64,000 nucleotides of DNA, taken from the NCBI RefSeq assembly GCF_001613125.1, contig NZ_BDBT01000002.1, positions 62,001 through 126,000 on the forward strand, read 5' to 3'. Position numbers and translations under genes: made by a program. Positions 33,504 through 42,624 of the stretch are shown in pieces; the first letter of the stretch is position 1, and each line of letters starts with the position of its first letter. The notes beneath the pieces are model-generated. The model saw nothing but the letters and a program-made list of their open reading frames with translations, did no database searches and had not been told where the DNA came from. This stretch comes from Nocardia shimofusensis NBRC 100134 (GTDB taxonomy: Bacteria; Actinomycetota; Actinomycetes; Mycobacteriales; Mycobacteriaceae).

Positions 33504-34331
33504 TCAGATGCGGTAGAACCGGCGGGCGTTCGCCGTGGTGATCTCGGCCAATTCCACCGGGTCCTGTCCGCGCAATTCGGCCAGCGCGCGCACCGTGTAG
33601 GGCAGGCAATAGGACTCGTTCGGCGCGCCACGGAACGGATGCGGGGTGAGATACGGCGCGTCGGTCTCCACCAGAATCTGCCCGTCGGGAACCACTTTCG
33701 CCGCCTCGCGCACCTCGTGGGCGTTCTTGAAGCTGACATTGCCGGAGAAACTGAGCACATATCCCTCGTCGACACAGGCCATCGCCATGTTCGGGTCCGA
33801 GGAGAAGCAGTGGAAGATCACCGTGGCGGGCGCGCCCTCGTCCAGCAGCACGGTCAGCAGATCGTGATCGGCTTCGCGGTTGTGGATCATCAGCGGCTTG
33901 CGCACCCGCTTGGCCAGGTCGATATGCCAGCGGAAGACCTCGATCTGGGTCTCGATGTCGGCACAGCCCTCGAGCTTGCCGGGCCAGTAGTAGTCCAGGC
34001 CGGTCTCGCCCACCGCCACGGTGCGGGGATCGGCGGCGAGGCGTTCGAGTTCCGCCGCGGCCTCGTCGTCGAGTGCGTTCGCACGGGTGGGATGCAGAGC
34101 GACCGCCGCGAACACCCGTGGATCCCAGTGCGCCGCGTCGACCGCCCAGCGCGCCGCGTCGAGGTCGTCGGCGACGGTCACCACCCGGCCCACGCCGACC
34201 TTCTCCGCCCGGTCGACGATCACCGCTGTCGACTCGGCGTCGGTGGCGCCGCAGGCATCGAGATGGGTGTGCGCATCGACCAATGGAGCAAGAGGTTCGG
34301 GCAGGTCGGGGGCAGAACGCTTGGCGCTCAT
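33504..34331 (-). CDS. tatD: TatD-family metal-dependent DNase
   Basis: A 275-residue TIM-barrel hydrolase (amidohydrolase-related). Metal ligands are seen in LVDAHTHLD near residue 17, [12 protein letters not shown] near residue 97, HNREAD near residue 140 and [15 protein letters not shown] near residue 205. It acts as a 3'-5' exonuclease or in tRNA/DNA quality control. ATG at 34331 is preceded by GGAGGAG. Divergent from metG with a 115-bp spacer, as in mycobacteria. Confidence 0.94.
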   Translation of the reverse strand: MSAKRSAPDLPEPLAPLVDAHTHLDACGATDAESTAVIVDRAEKVGVGRVVTVADDLDAARWAVDAAHWDPRVFAAVALHPTRANALDDEAAAELERLAADPRTVAVGETGLDYYWPGKLEGCADIETQIEVFRWHIDLAKRVRKPLMIHNREADHDLLTVLLDEGAPATVIFHCFSSDPNMAMACVDEGYVLSFSGNVSFKNAHEVREAAKVVPDGQILVETDAPYLTPHPFRGAPNESYCLPYTVRALAELRGQDPVELAEITTANARRFYRI

Positions 34332-34446
34332 CGATCTCCTCCACTGGCGGCGTCGCGTGGCGAGCGGGCACGGCGACCATCGCACCGGTCGTAGTGTCGA
34401 TGCGATACTCGCGTGCAGTCGCTGTCCAACTACAGTAGTCAGCACC

Positions 34447-36024
34447 ATGAACGCGGACGCACCAGCCTTCTACGTCACCACGGCCATCGCCTACCCGAAC
34501 GGCGCACCGCACATCGGGCATGCCTACGAGTACATCTCCTCCGACGCCATCGCCCGGTTCAAGCGCCTCGACGGCTTCGACGTGTTCTTCATGACCGGCA
34601 CCGACGAGCACGGCCAGAAGATGCAGCAGACCGCCGCCGCCGAGGGCATCCCGGTCCAGGATCTGGCCGCGCGCAACTCCGATGTCTTCGAACGGCTCGA
34701 CAAGGCCCTCGACATCTCCTACGACCGGTTCATCCGCACCACCGACGCCGACCACCTGCGCGCCAGCGAGGTGATCTGGCAGCGGATGCTGGCCAACGGC
34801 GACATCTACCTCGACAACTACTCCGGCTGGTACTCGGTGCGCGACGAGGCCTTCTACACCGAGGAGGAGACCACGCTGCTCGACGACGGCAGCCGCGTCT
34901 CCACCGAGTCGAAGACCCCGGTCACCTGGACCGAGGAGTCGAATTTCTTCTTCCGGCTCTCGAAATACCAGGACGCACTGCTCGCGCTCTACGAGGAGCG
35001 TCCGGAATTCATCGCGCCCTCGACGCGGCGCAACGAGATCGTCAGCTATGTGAAGGCGGGGCTGAAGGATCTGTCCATCTCGCGCACCACGTTCGACTGG
35101 GGTGTGCCGGTTCCGGATCACCCCGATCACGTGATGTACGTGTGGGTGGACGCGCTCACCAACTACCTCACCGGCATCGGTTTCCCCGACCCGGATTCCC
35201 CCGAGTTCCAGAAGTACTGGCCGGCCGATCTGCACATCATCGGCAAGGACATCACCCGTTTCCACACGGTGTACTGGCCCGCCTTCCTGATGTCGGCGGG
35301 CGTGGCGTTGCCGAAACGCGTTTTCGTGCACGGCTTCCTGTACAATAAGGGCGAGAAGATGTCGAAATCGGTCGGCAATGTCGTCGACCCGCTCGATCTC
35401 GTCGACGAATACGGCCTCGACGCCGTGCGCTTCTTCCTGCTGCGCGAGATCTCCTACGGTCAGGACGGCAGCTACAGCCACGAGGCGATCGTCTCTCGCA
35501 TCAATGCCGATCTGGCCAACGAATTCGGCAATCTGGTGCAGCGCAGCCTGACCATGGTGAACAAGAATTGCGACGCGGCGGTGCCAACGCCCGGCGAGTT
35601 CACCGACGAGGACCGCGCGCTGCTCGACCGCGCCGGCGGTCTGCTCGATCGCTGCCGCGCCGAATTCGACAACCAGCAAATGCATCTCGCGCTCGAGGCG
35701 ATCTGGCTGACACTCGGCGAGACCAACCGGTACTTCTCCGCGCAGGCCCCGTGGGCGCTGCGCAAGTCCGGCACCGAGGAAGACCTCGCCAGGATGGCGA
35801 CGGTGCTCTACGTGACCCTCGAGGTGGTGCGCATCGTCGCCATCCTGGTGCAGCCGGTCATGCCGGGGGCGGCGGCCCGGATTCTGGATCTGCTGGGGCA
35901 GCAGGGGCGCACGTTCGCCGATATCGCGACGCCGCTGACGCCGGGCACCGCGCTGCCCACCCCCGCGCCGGTGTTCCCGCGCTACGTCGAGCCCAAGAAC
36001 GACGAGGACGACAAGACGAAGTAG
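34447..36024 (+). CDS. metG: Methionyl-tRNA synthetase
   Basis: Class I aminoacyl-tRNA synthetase of 525 residues. HIGH is present as PHIGHAYEY near residue 22 and KMSKS as [10 protein letters not shown] near residue 304. The connective domain lacks the zinc-knuckle cysteines, as in the mycobacterial MetG type. ATG at 34447 is used; TACAGT at 34431-34436 fits a -10 box, so the message would have a very short or no leader. The last residues are acidic. A hairpin terminator follows. Confidence 0.97.
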   Translation: MNADAPAFYVTTAIAYPNGAPHIGHAYEYISSDAIARFKRLDGFDVFFMTGTDEHGQKMQQTAAAEGIPVQDLAARNSDVFERLDKALDISYDRFIRTTDADHLRASEVIWQRMLANGDIYLDNYSGWYSVRDEAFYTEEETTLLDDGSRVSTESKTPVTWTEESNFFFRLSKYQDALLALYEERPEFIAPSTRRNEIVSYVKAGLKDLSISRTTFDWGVPVPDHPDHVMYVWVDALTNYLTGIGFPDPDSPEFQKYWPADLHIIGKDITRFHTVYWPAFLMSAGVALPKRVFVHGFLYNKGEKMSKSVGNVVDPLDLVDEYGLDAVRFFLLREISYGQDGSYSHEAIVSRINADLANEFGNLVQRSLTMVNKNCDAAVPTPGEFTDEDRALLDRAGGLLDRCRAEFDNQQMHLALEAIWLTLGETNRYFSAQAPWALRKSGTEEDLARMATVLYVTLEVVRIVAILVQPVMPGAAARILDLLGQQGRTFADIATPLTPGTALPTPAPVFPRYVEPKNDEDDKTK

Positions 36025-36031
36025 CCGCCGA

Positions 36032-36066
36032 CGGCGAGAACCGGACTACGACAACGGTTCTCGCCG
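36032..36066 (+). terminator. Hairpin terminator after metG
   Basis: CGGCGAGAACCG (36032-36043) and its exact complement (36055-36066) enclose an 11-base loop, starting seven bases after the metG stop. The convergent downstream gene ends nine bases later, so the hairpin may act in both directions. Confidence 0.8.
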
Positions 36067-36074
36067 CTCTCGGC

Positions 36075-36839
36075 TCACTGCCAGCGGGCCAGCAGGCGCT
36101 CGGCCTCCTCGGCGAGGGCGGCCTGCAGGAACGGGCCGAAGCTGATCCTGGCCACGCCCTGCTCGGCCAACTCGGCTTTGGCCGGGTTATCGGGGACGGC
36201 GATGGCGTTCACCGGCAACGGCAGCCGGGAGGTGAGCGCGCGCATGTCCTCGGCGGAGTGCCTGCCCACCGGGTACAGCACATCCGCGCCCGCCTTCGCC
36301 GCCAGCGTCAGCCGGTCCACGGCGCGATCGAGGCGATCGGCCTCGTCGCCGTCCTTGCGCAGGAACAGATCGGTGCGTGCGTTGACCACCACGTGCACGC
36401 CCGCGGCGTCGGCGAATTCGCGTAGCCCGCGCACGAGTTCGGCGTGCTCCTCCGCGCCGCGCAGGCGACCGCCCTCGCTGTGCACGGTGTCCTCGATATT
36501 GAGACCGACCGCACCTGCCTCGAGCAGTCCGTCGACGAGCTGGGCCGGGCTGAGCGCGTAGCCGGATTCGATGTCGACCGAGACCGGCACGTCGACGGCG
36601 GCGGTCACCTGCCGCACTCTGGTGAGCAGTTCGGTGTAGGTCATGCCCTCGTTGTCGGCGCGGCCCACCGAATCGGCGACCGGGTGACTGCCGAGGGTCA
36701 GCGCCGGGAATCCCGCCGCCACCGCGAGATTCGCCGACCAGGCGTCCCACACGGTCGGCAGCACGACGGGGTCGCCGGGGCGGTGCAGCGCCAGCAGGGT
36801 CTTGGCTTTGCTCTCCAGAGTCGTCATGCCCTCGATCAT
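36075..36839 (-). CDS. Isocitrate lyase / PEP mutase family protein
   Basis: A 254-residue TIM-barrel C-C lyase-superfamily enzyme. Visible are [26 protein letters not shown] near residue 24, the metal-binding SVDIESGYA near residue 90 (D-x-E-x-G-Y) and [14 protein letters not shown] near residue 116. The classical isocitrate-lyase catalytic signature KKCGH is absent, so it belongs to the PEP-mutase-like oxaloacetate/2-methylisocitrate lyase branch of uncertain substrate. ATG at 36839 is used; ATG at 36827 is possible. Confidence 0.85.
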   Translation of the reverse strand: MIEGMTTLESKAKTLLALHRPGDPVVLPTVWDAWSANLAVAAGFPALTLGSHPVADSVGRADNEGMTYTELLTRVRQVTAAVDVPVSVDIESGYALSPAQLVDGLLEAGAVGLNIEDTVHSEGGRLRGAEEHAELVRGLREFADAAGVHVVVNARTDLFLRKDGDEADRLDRAVDRLTLAAKAGADVLYPVGRHSAEDMRALTSRLPLPVNAIAVPDNPAKAELAEQGVARISFGPFLQAALAEEAERLLARWQ

Positions 36840-36897
36840 GGTCGCCGCGCGCCCCGCCCGCAGGCCGACACGCACGATCGCACGACCCCGCCCGCCG

Positions 36898-37389
36898 TCA
36901 GTCGCAGCTCCGGTCGGCGGTTTCGGTGCGGCACGCGTGCGTGTCGAGCACACGCGCGCCCGGCCCCTCGTCGCCGAGGCGGTCACGTTCGTTGACGATC
37001 TTGCACACACCGAGCGACAGGCAACCGCAGCCGATGCAGCCGGTCAGGCTGTCGCGCAAGCGGGTCAACTGCTCGATGCGATCGTCGAGGTCGGCGCGCC
37101 AGGTGGTCGACACCGTCTCCCAGTCCCGTTTGGTGGGGGTCCGGCCCTCGGGCAGCCGGTCGAGTTCGGCCTTGATCTCGCTCAGCGGGATGCCCACCCG
37201 CTGCGAGATGCGGATGAACGCCACCCGGCGCAGCATGTCGCGCGGGTAGCGACGCTGGTTGCCGCTGGTGCGACGGCTCGAGATCAGACCCTCGCGTTCG
37301 TAGAAGTGCAGTGCCGACACCGCGACGCCGCTGCGCTGCGACAGTTGACCGGGGGTCAATTCCTTGGATCGCCAATCGGCTGTCGACAT
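36898..37389 (-). CDS. soxR: Redox-sensitive MerR-family activator SoxR
   Basis: A 163-residue MerR regulator. The N-terminal helix-turn-helix is at about residues 11-50 ([24 protein letters not shown]), followed by a dimerisation helix and the [2Fe-2S] motif [12 protein letters not shown], i.e. C-x2-C-x-C-x5-C, near residue 120. AAGGAG precedes the ATG at 37389. Actinobacterial SoxR senses redox-active metabolites. A GGTGAACC-N8-GGTTCACC dyad lies upstream of its own start; the divergent gene is arginine deiminase. Confidence 0.92.
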   Translation of the reverse strand: MSTADWRSKELTPGQLSQRSGVAVSALHFYEREGLISSRRTSGNQRRYPRDMLRRVAFIRISQRVGIPLSEIKAELDRLPEGRTPTKRDWETVSTTWRADLDDRIEQLTRLRDSLTGCIGCGCLSLGVCKIVNERDRLGDEGPGARVLDTHACRTETADRSCD

Positions 37390-37406
37390 CACGCTCCTTC
37401 GCTCGA

Positions 37407-37430
37407 GGTGAACCATACTTCAGGTTCACC
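37407..37430. promoter_or_regulatory. Putative SoxR operator
   Basis: GGTGAACC (37407-37414) and GGTTCACC (37423-37430) form a perfect 8-bp inverted repeat with an 8-bp spacer, 18-41 bp upstream of the soxR ATG. The spacing suits a MerR-family dyad, but the half-sites are not the textbook CCTCAAG soxbox. Confidence 0.5.
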
Positions 37431-37545
37431 GGGCCCGGACCATTTCGGACACATGAGCATAAATGTTTCTTTCCGGCGTCGAATTCCCGGCACGGCACGG
37501 CGCGATCAGCGTGCTCACCGGGGCCGGGCGCATTACGGTCGGAGC

Positions 37546-38808
37546 ATGAGCCACGGCTGGAGCACCCACCACGGTTACGGCGTCACCTCGGAGGTGGGCG
37601 TGCTGCGCACGGTGATGCTGCACCGGCCAGGCGCCGAACTGCGCAGGCTCACTCCGCGCAACAGCGATCAGCTGCTCTTCGACGGCATCCCGTGGGTGGA
37701 GCGCGCCCAGCAGGAACACGACATCTTCACCGGTGTGCTGCGCGAGCGCGGGGTGGAAGTGCTGCTGCTGGCCGACCTGCTGGCCGAGACCCTGGAGGTC
37801 AGCGGCGCGGCCCGTGTCCAGGGCATCAGCGCGGCCGTCGACGCGCGCAGGCTCGGGCACACCCTGGCCGACGAGCTGGCCGGCCACCTGCGCGGCGTGG
37901 CGGCCCCGGAACTGGCCGAGATCCTGATGGCGGGCATGACCTTCGACGAACTGCCGTTCGCGCCCGACGGCACCTCCCTGGTGCGCCGGATGCACCACGG
38001 TAGCGACTTCGTCATCGACCCATTGCCCAATCTGCTGTTCACCAGGGATTCCTCGTTCTGGGTCGGCCCGCGGGTGGCCATCACGTCGCTGGCACTGCCC
38101 GCCCGGATGCGGGAAACCTCGCTGACCGACCTGGTCTACGCGTTCCACCCGCGCTTCCTCGGCGTGCGCAGAGCCTACGAATCCCACACCGCCCCCATCG
38201 AGGGCGGCGACGTGCTGCTGCTCGCCCCGGGGGTGATCGCGGTCGGCGTCGGCGAGCGGACCAGCCCGGCGGGTGCGGAAGCATTGGCGCGCAGCCTCTT
38301 CGACGACGATCTCGCGCACACCGTGCTGGTGGTGCCGATCGCGCAGAGCCGCGCCACCATGCACCTGGACACCGTGTGCACCATGGTCGACACCGACGCG
38401 GTGGTGATGTACCCGGCGCTGCGCGACGAACTGCGCGCGTTCACCATCCGGCGCGGCGATGCCTACGAGGGGCGGGACCACGGCGGGCGCGCGGATCCCT
38501 CCGGGGTCACCATGGCCGGACCCGACCCGTTCCTGCCCGCCGCCGCCGAAGCCATGGGCATCGGCAAGTTGCGGGTCATCGACACCGGCTCGGACGTGGT
38601 GACCGCCGAACGCGAGCAATGGGACGACGGCAACAACACCCTGGCACTCGCCCCCGGCGTGGTCGTCGCCTACGAACGCAACGAAGTGACCAACGCCCGG
38701 CTCACCGACGCCGGGATCGAGGTGCTCACCATCCCCGGGTCGGAGCTGGGTTCCGGCCGCGGCGGCCCGCGCTGCCTGTCCTGTCCGCTGTCCCGCGAGA
38801 CCGTCTGA
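37546..38808 (+). CDS. arcA: Arginine deiminase
   Basis: Hydrolyses arginine to citrulline and ammonia. The 420-residue product starts at ATG 37546 ([10 protein letters not shown]). Characteristic elements are [11 protein letters not shown] near residue 165, EGGDVLLL near residue 223, [11 protein letters not shown] near residue 269 and the C-terminal catalytic-Cys motif [10 protein letters not shown], in which the first Cys is the nucleophile. No ornithine carbamoyltransferase, carbamate kinase or antiporter is adjacent. A small GntR gene follows after eight bases. Confidence 0.95.
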   Translation: MSHGWSTHHGYGVTSEVGVLRTVMLHRPGAELRRLTPRNSDQLLFDGIPWVERAQQEHDIFTGVLRERGVEVLLLADLLAETLEVSGAARVQGISAAVDARRLGHTLADELAGHLRGVAAPELAEILMAGMTFDELPFAPDGTSLVRRMHHGSDFVIDPLPNLLFTRDSSFWVGPRVAITSLALPARMRETSLTDLVYAFHPRFLGVRRAYESHTAPIEGGDVLLLAPGVIAVGVGERTSPAGAEALARSLFDDDLAHTVLVVPIAQSRATMHLDTVCTMVDTDAVVMYPALRDELRAFTIRRGDAYEGRDHGGRADPSGVTMAGPDPFLPAAAEAMGIGKLRVIDTGSDVVTAEREQWDDGNNTLALAPGVVVAYERNEVTNARLTDAGIEVLTIPGSELGSGRGGPRCLSCPLSRETV

Positions 38809-38816
38809 GAGCCCGC

Positions 38817-39173
38817 GTGCTGAACCTCACCATCGACCACGACTCCCCCGAACCGCCGTTCGAGCAGCTGCGGATAGGCGTCTTCGCCCGGGTCCGCACC
38901 GGCGAACTGGCCGCAGGCACGAAGATGCCGACCGTGCGCGCGCTGGCCGCCCGGCTCGGGCTGGCGCCCAACACCGTCGCCCGTGCCTACAAGGAGCTCG
39001 AGGAGGACGGCGTCCTCGAGACCCGCGGCAGGCTGGGCACCTTCGTCGCCTCCTCCGGCGATCCCACCCAGGACGCCGCGGGCCGGGCCGCCGTCGCCTA
39101 TGTCACCGCGATCCGGCGCCTCGGACTCGACGACGAGGCCGCACTGCACTTCGTGCGCGCCGCGCTGGGCTGA
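38817..39173 (+). CDS. Short GntR-family regulator (YtrA-like)
   Basis: A 118-residue winged-helix protein starting at GTG 38817 (VLNLTIDHD). The DNA-binding domain is clear: PPFEQLRIGVFARVRTGEL near the start and PTVRALAARLGLAPNTVARAYKELEEDGVLETRG near residues 42-76. Only a short helical tail follows, as in the YtrA subgroup, so no effector domain is present. It is the second gene after arcA and probably co-transcribed with it; YtrA-type genes often regulate an adjacent ABC transporter, but none is here. Confidence 0.88.
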   Translation: MLNLTIDHDSPEPPFEQLRIGVFARVRTGELAAGTKMPTVRALAARLGLAPNTVARAYKELEEDGVLETRGRLGTFVASSGDPTQDAAGRAAVAYVTAIRRLGLDDEAALHFVRAALG

Positions 39174-39176
39174 CCG

Positions 39177-40769
39177 CTAGCGCCAGCTGGGCAGCCAGAG
39201 CCGGATCTGCCACTCCTGCGGGCTGATCGCCATCGCCGACATGATCGGCCAGAACCAGATGAAGTTGGCCACCACCAGGCCCAGGTACAGGCACACCGCC
39301 AGCAGGCCGAGGCCGCGCCGCTCGTCGGGGACGAGGAAGGCGTTCGGGTCGGCGGTGCGATGCGGGGCCGCGCGCGCCGGGCCGATGATGTCACCGAGCA
39401 CCAGCGCGACCGCCATCATCAGGAACGGGGCCAGCGGTACCGCGTAGAAGAAGTACATCTGCCGATCCAGCGTCAGGAACCACGGCAGCAGCGCCGCGCC
39501 GTAACCGACGAGCACCGCGCCGTAGCGCCAATCCCTGCGCACCGCCCAGCGCCACAGCCCCCAGGCCAGCACCGGCAGCGAGATCCACCAGATGGCGGGC
39601 GTGCCGATCAGCATGACCGCCTTGACGCACTGACCGGGCTCACAGCTGGCGACATTGTCGGCGTAGTAGTACAGCATCGGCCGCAGACCCATCGGCCAGG
39701 TCCACGGCTTGGACTCCCACGGATGGATATTGCCCGCCGAATTCGTCAGGCCCTCGTGGAAGTGCAGGGATTCGCCGCTGTAGAACCACAACGAGCGCAG
39801 CGCCTCGGGCAGGAACGACCAGGTCCCCTCGGTGCCGAGCTGGTTGCCGACCGCGTGCCGATAGACAGCGGTCTCGCTGGTGAACCACGCCCAGTAGGAC
39901 GACAGGTACACCCCGAGCGACACCAGCACCAGCGCGTACAACGCCGGGCCGACATCGCGCAGGACGGTGCCACGCCACGGGCTCGGCACACCGTAGGCGC
40001 GGCGCGCGGTCAGATCGAAGAAGACGCTGAGCAGGCCGAACGCGGCGATGAAGTACAGGCCCGACCACTTGGTGCCACACGCCAGCCCGAGCAGCACGCC
40101 CGCGCCGAACCGCCACCAGCGCACGCCCAGTCGCGGACCCCATCGGGTCATCGCGATCCGGCCTTCGGCGTCGGCGCGCGCCAGGCGTTGTCGCACGTCG
40201 TCTCGATCGACGATCAAGCAGCCGAACGCGGCGGTGACGAACAGGGCCATGAAGATGTCGAGCATGCCGATGCGCGAGGACACATAGAGCACGCCGTCGG
40301 CGAGCATCAGGATGCCGGCGATCGCGCCGACCAGCGTGGAACGCGCCATCCGCCGCACGATGCGGATCACCAGCAGCACCAGGATCGTGCCCGCCAGCGC
40401 GGCGGTGAAGCGCCAGCCCCAGCCGTTGTAGCCGAACAGCAGTTCGCCGATCGCGATCATCTGTTTGCCGACCGGCGGGTGCACGACCAGGCCGTAGCCG
40501 GGATTGTCCTCGACCCCGCCGCCGGTCAGCATCTGCCAGGCCTGCGGGGCGTAGTGCTTCTCGTCGAAGACCGGGGTGCCGCCGTCGGTCGGGTAGTTCA
40601 GGGCGCTGAACCGGGTGACGGCGGCCAGGGCGGTGAGCACCGCGGTCACCAGCCAGCCACGCAGGGTGTCGACCGGCCCGAAATCCGGGGAAGGGCGAAG
40701 CGGGGCGGGGCTCGACCAGGTGGTGGCCACGGCCCCGGGTGCGGTCGCGCGGTCGGTCACCTGGGTCAC
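39177..40769 (-). CDS. pmt: Polyprenol-phosphate-mannose:protein O-mannosyltransferase
   Basis: A 530-residue GT39-family membrane enzyme that mannosylates secreted proteins from polyprenol-phosphate-mannose. About ten transmembrane helices are visible. The extracytoplasmic loop carries the catalytic acidic pair in PVFDEKHYAPQAW near residue 70, and PVGKQMIAIGELLFG follows. It occupies the same place between arcA and rsmI as in M. tuberculosis (Rv1002c). The GTG start at 40769 lies seven bases after a TACGAT -10 box (40777-40782, minus strand), indicating leaderless transcription. Confidence 0.94.
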   Translation of the reverse strand: MTQVTDRATAPGAVATTWSSPAPLRPSPDFGPVDTLRGWLVTAVLTALAAVTRFSALNYPTDGGTPVFDEKHYAPQAWQMLTGGGVEDNPGYGLVVHPPVGKQMIAIGELLFGYNGWGWRFTAALAGTILVLLVIRIVRRMARSTLVGAIAGILMLADGVLYVSSRIGMLDIFMALFVTAAFGCLIVDRDDVRQRLARADAEGRIAMTRWGPRLGVRWWRFGAGVLLGLACGTKWSGLYFIAAFGLLSVFFDLTARRAYGVPSPWRGTVLRDVGPALYALVLVSLGVYLSSYWAWFTSETAVYRHAVGNQLGTEGTWSFLPEALRSLWFYSGESLHFHEGLTNSAGNIHPWESKPWTWPMGLRPMLYYYADNVASCEPGQCVKAVMLIGTPAIWWISLPVLAWGLWRWAVRRDWRYGAVLVGYGAALLPWFLTLDRQMYFFYAVPLAPFLMMAVALVLGDIIGPARAAPHRTADPNAFLVPDERRGLGLLAVCLYLGLVVANFIWFWPIMSAMAISPQEWQIRLWLPSWR

Positions 40770-40992
40770 GGACCCGATCGTATTCGGTCACCCCGACCGG
40801 AGGGGGAATCGGCGAGGCCGCGGGCTCTCGGCGGCGACCGGGGTCTCGGCATCGGGACGGCCCGGCCGAGCCGGTGACCCGCCGATTAGGCTGGGACGTC
40901 ACGCCCCCCGCGGACGCGTCGGGTGCGAGGACGGGTGAGTTCACCCGCAACCACACCCGACGACACCGACGAAGACGACCGGACGGAGCACG

Positions 40993-41859
40993 GTGACAGC
41001 CGAGGAGACCACGGCCGGTTCGGCGGGCGGCAGGCTGGTACTCGCCGCCACCCCGATGGGTGACATCGGCGACGCCTCGCAACGCCTGCGCGACGCCCTG
41101 TCCACCGCCGACGTGGTGGCCGCCGAGGACACCCGCCGCACCCGCGCGCTGGCCAAGGCACTCGGCCTGGAGATCTCCGGTCGCGTCGTCAGCTTCTACG
41201 ACCACGTCGAGACCGCCCGCATTCCGGCCCTGCTCGACGACATCACCGCGGGCCGGACCGTCCTGCTCGTCACCGACGCGGGAATGCCCTCGGTCTCCGA
41301 TCCCGGCTACCGCATGGTCGCCGCCTGCGTCGAACGCGACCTCCCGGTCACCTGTCTGCCCGGCCCGTCCGCGGTCACCACCGCCCTGGCCCTGTCCGCC
41401 CTCCCGGTGGAACGCTTCTGCTTCGACGGCTTCCCGCCACGCAAATCCGGCGCTCGCCGGCAGTGGCTGCGCACCCTGCGCACCGAACCCCGCGCCTGCG
41501 TCTTCTTCGAGGCCCCGCACCGCCTCGCCGACTGCCTCGCCGACGCCGTCGAGGTCCTCGGCCCCGACCGCCGCGCCGCCGTCTGCCGCGAACTCACCAA
41601 GACCTACGAACAGGTCGTCCGCGGCACCCTCGCCGAACTCGCCGCCTGGGCCGTCGAGGGCGCCCGCGGCGAGATCACCGTCGTCCTCGAGGGCGCCGCC
41701 CCCACCGAAGCCGACCCGGCTTCCCTCGTCGACGAAGTCCAAGCCCTCGTCGACGACGGCATGCGCTTGAAGGACGCCTGCGCCCAGGTCGCCGGCGCCA
41801 CCGGCGCCTCCCGCCGCGAACTCTACGACGCGGTCCTCGCCGCCCGCGCGAGTCGCTGA
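40993..41859 (+). CDS. rsmI: 16S rRNA (cytidine-1402-2'-O)-methyltransferase RsmI
   Basis: A 288-residue tetrapyrrole-methylase-fold enzyme. The signatures are LVLAATPMGDIGDASQR near residue 15, AAEDTRRTRALAKALG near residue 43, VTDAGMPSVSDPGYRMV near residue 93 and FFEAPHRLADCLAD near residue 175. GTG at 40993 follows CGGAGCAC. It is divergent from pmt, as in mycobacteria. The next 55 bp carry the toxin-antitoxin promoter. Confidence 0.96.
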   Translation: MTAEETTAGSAGGRLVLAATPMGDIGDASQRLRDALSTADVVAAEDTRRTRALAKALGLEISGRVVSFYDHVETARIPALLDDITAGRTVLLVTDAGMPSVSDPGYRMVAACVERDLPVTCLPGPSAVTTALALSALPVERFCFDGFPPRKSGARRQWLRTLRTEPRACVFFEAPHRLADCLADAVEVLGPDRRAAVCRELTKTYEQVVRGTLAELAAWAVEGARGEITVVLEGAAPTEADPASLVDEVQALVDDGMRLKDACAQVAGATGASRRELYDAVLAARASR

Positions 41860-41885
41860 GCATCGGAGCAGCCGACACGAGGAAA

Positions 41886-41906
41886 TATGCCATTTCTTAT
41901 GGCATA
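41886..41906 (+). promoter_or_regulatory. Operator palindrome of the toxin-antitoxin pair
   Basis: TATGCCAT (41886-41893) and ATGGCATA (41899-41906) form a perfect 8-bp inverted repeat with a 5-bp spacer. It overlaps the likely -10 hexamer CATACT (41903-41908), six bases before the antitoxin ATG, so bound antitoxin would block transcription. Confidence 0.8.
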
Positions 41907-41914
41907 CTGGCTCC

Positions 41915-42193
41915 ATGCCCGCAGATGACGAATTCGTGCCCGGCGAGGGACCTACGAGCGGGATTTCGGTCACCCTCTCATCGGGTACCTTGCAGGCGAT
42001 TCGGGACCGAGTCGGCAAACGCGGAGTATCGGCATATCTGGAGAAGGCCGCCCAACGACAGATCGAGCGTGACAATCTCCAAGAGTTGCTCGCCGACTTC
42101 GAGAAAGTGAATGGTCCTGCCGATCCTTCGGCAGTGAGCGCCAAGCTGGCCGAACTCACCCGCGGCAAGTCCGGCACGGGCAGCGCCGCGTGA
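41915..42193 (+). CDS. VapB-like antitoxin
   Basis: A 92-residue protein of the CopG/ribbon-helix-helix or VapB type: GISVTLSSGTLQAIRDRVGKRG near residues 15-36 resembles an RHH strand-helix, followed by VSAYLEKAAQRQIERDN. The C-terminal part (NLQELLADFEKVNGPADPS) probably wraps the toxin. A palindromic operator overlaps its promoter. It overlaps the toxin gene by four bases (GTGA). GC content is lower than in the neighbours, pointing to acquisition. Confidence 0.85.
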   Translation: MPADDEFVPGEGPTSGISVTLSSGTLQAIRDRVGKRGVSAYLEKAAQRQIERDNLQELLADFEKVNGPADPSAVSAKLAELTRGKSGTGSAA

Positions 42194-42588
42194 CCAGCAC
42201 GCTGGTGCTCGACAGCGAAGGTCTGGCCCAAGCCGTCATGCGCCGACGCGAGGTCCAGGAGTGGCTCGAAGCCGCCCACCGAGGTGACATACCTGTGATC
42301 ACATCAGCCGCTGTACTGGTCGAGGTGATCCACCCGAAAATCGACGAAGCCGCACTGCGATGGACTCTTTCCCGGCTGCGAGTCGAATCCATGACGCAGT
42401 CCGTGGCCCAGACCGCGGCAGACCTCCTGTTCCGGGCAGGCAGACACGGCCACAAGTACGCGATCGATGCGATGCTGTGCGCGACCGCGATCCAGTGCCG
42501 CGGAGATGTCACCATCCTCACCTCGGATACCGAGGACATCGGCCTGCTGACTGCCGAACACGCTCGGATATCCGTCGAGAAGGTCTGA
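42190..42588 (+). CDS. VapC-like PIN-domain toxin
   Basis: A 132-residue predicted ribonuclease. PIN-domain acidic residues are visible: Asp in TLVLDSEGL near residue 8, Glu in AAVLVEVIHP near residue 45, Asp in YAIDAMLCATA near residue 93, and the terminal LTSDTEDI motif. It starts with GTG at 42190, overlapping the antitoxin stop. Such toxins cleave tRNA or rRNA; the target here is unknown. All catalytic positions seem intact. Confidence 0.88.
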   Translation: MTSTLVLDSEGLAQAVMRRREVQEWLEAAHRGDIPVITSAAVLVEVIHPKIDEAALRWTLSRLRVESMTQSVAQTAADLLFRAGRHGHKYAIDAMLCATAIQCRGDVTILTSDTEDIGLLTAEHARISVEKV

Positions 42589-42624
42589 TCGAATCCTGCC
42601 GCGGTTCATCCGCGCCGGCCGATG

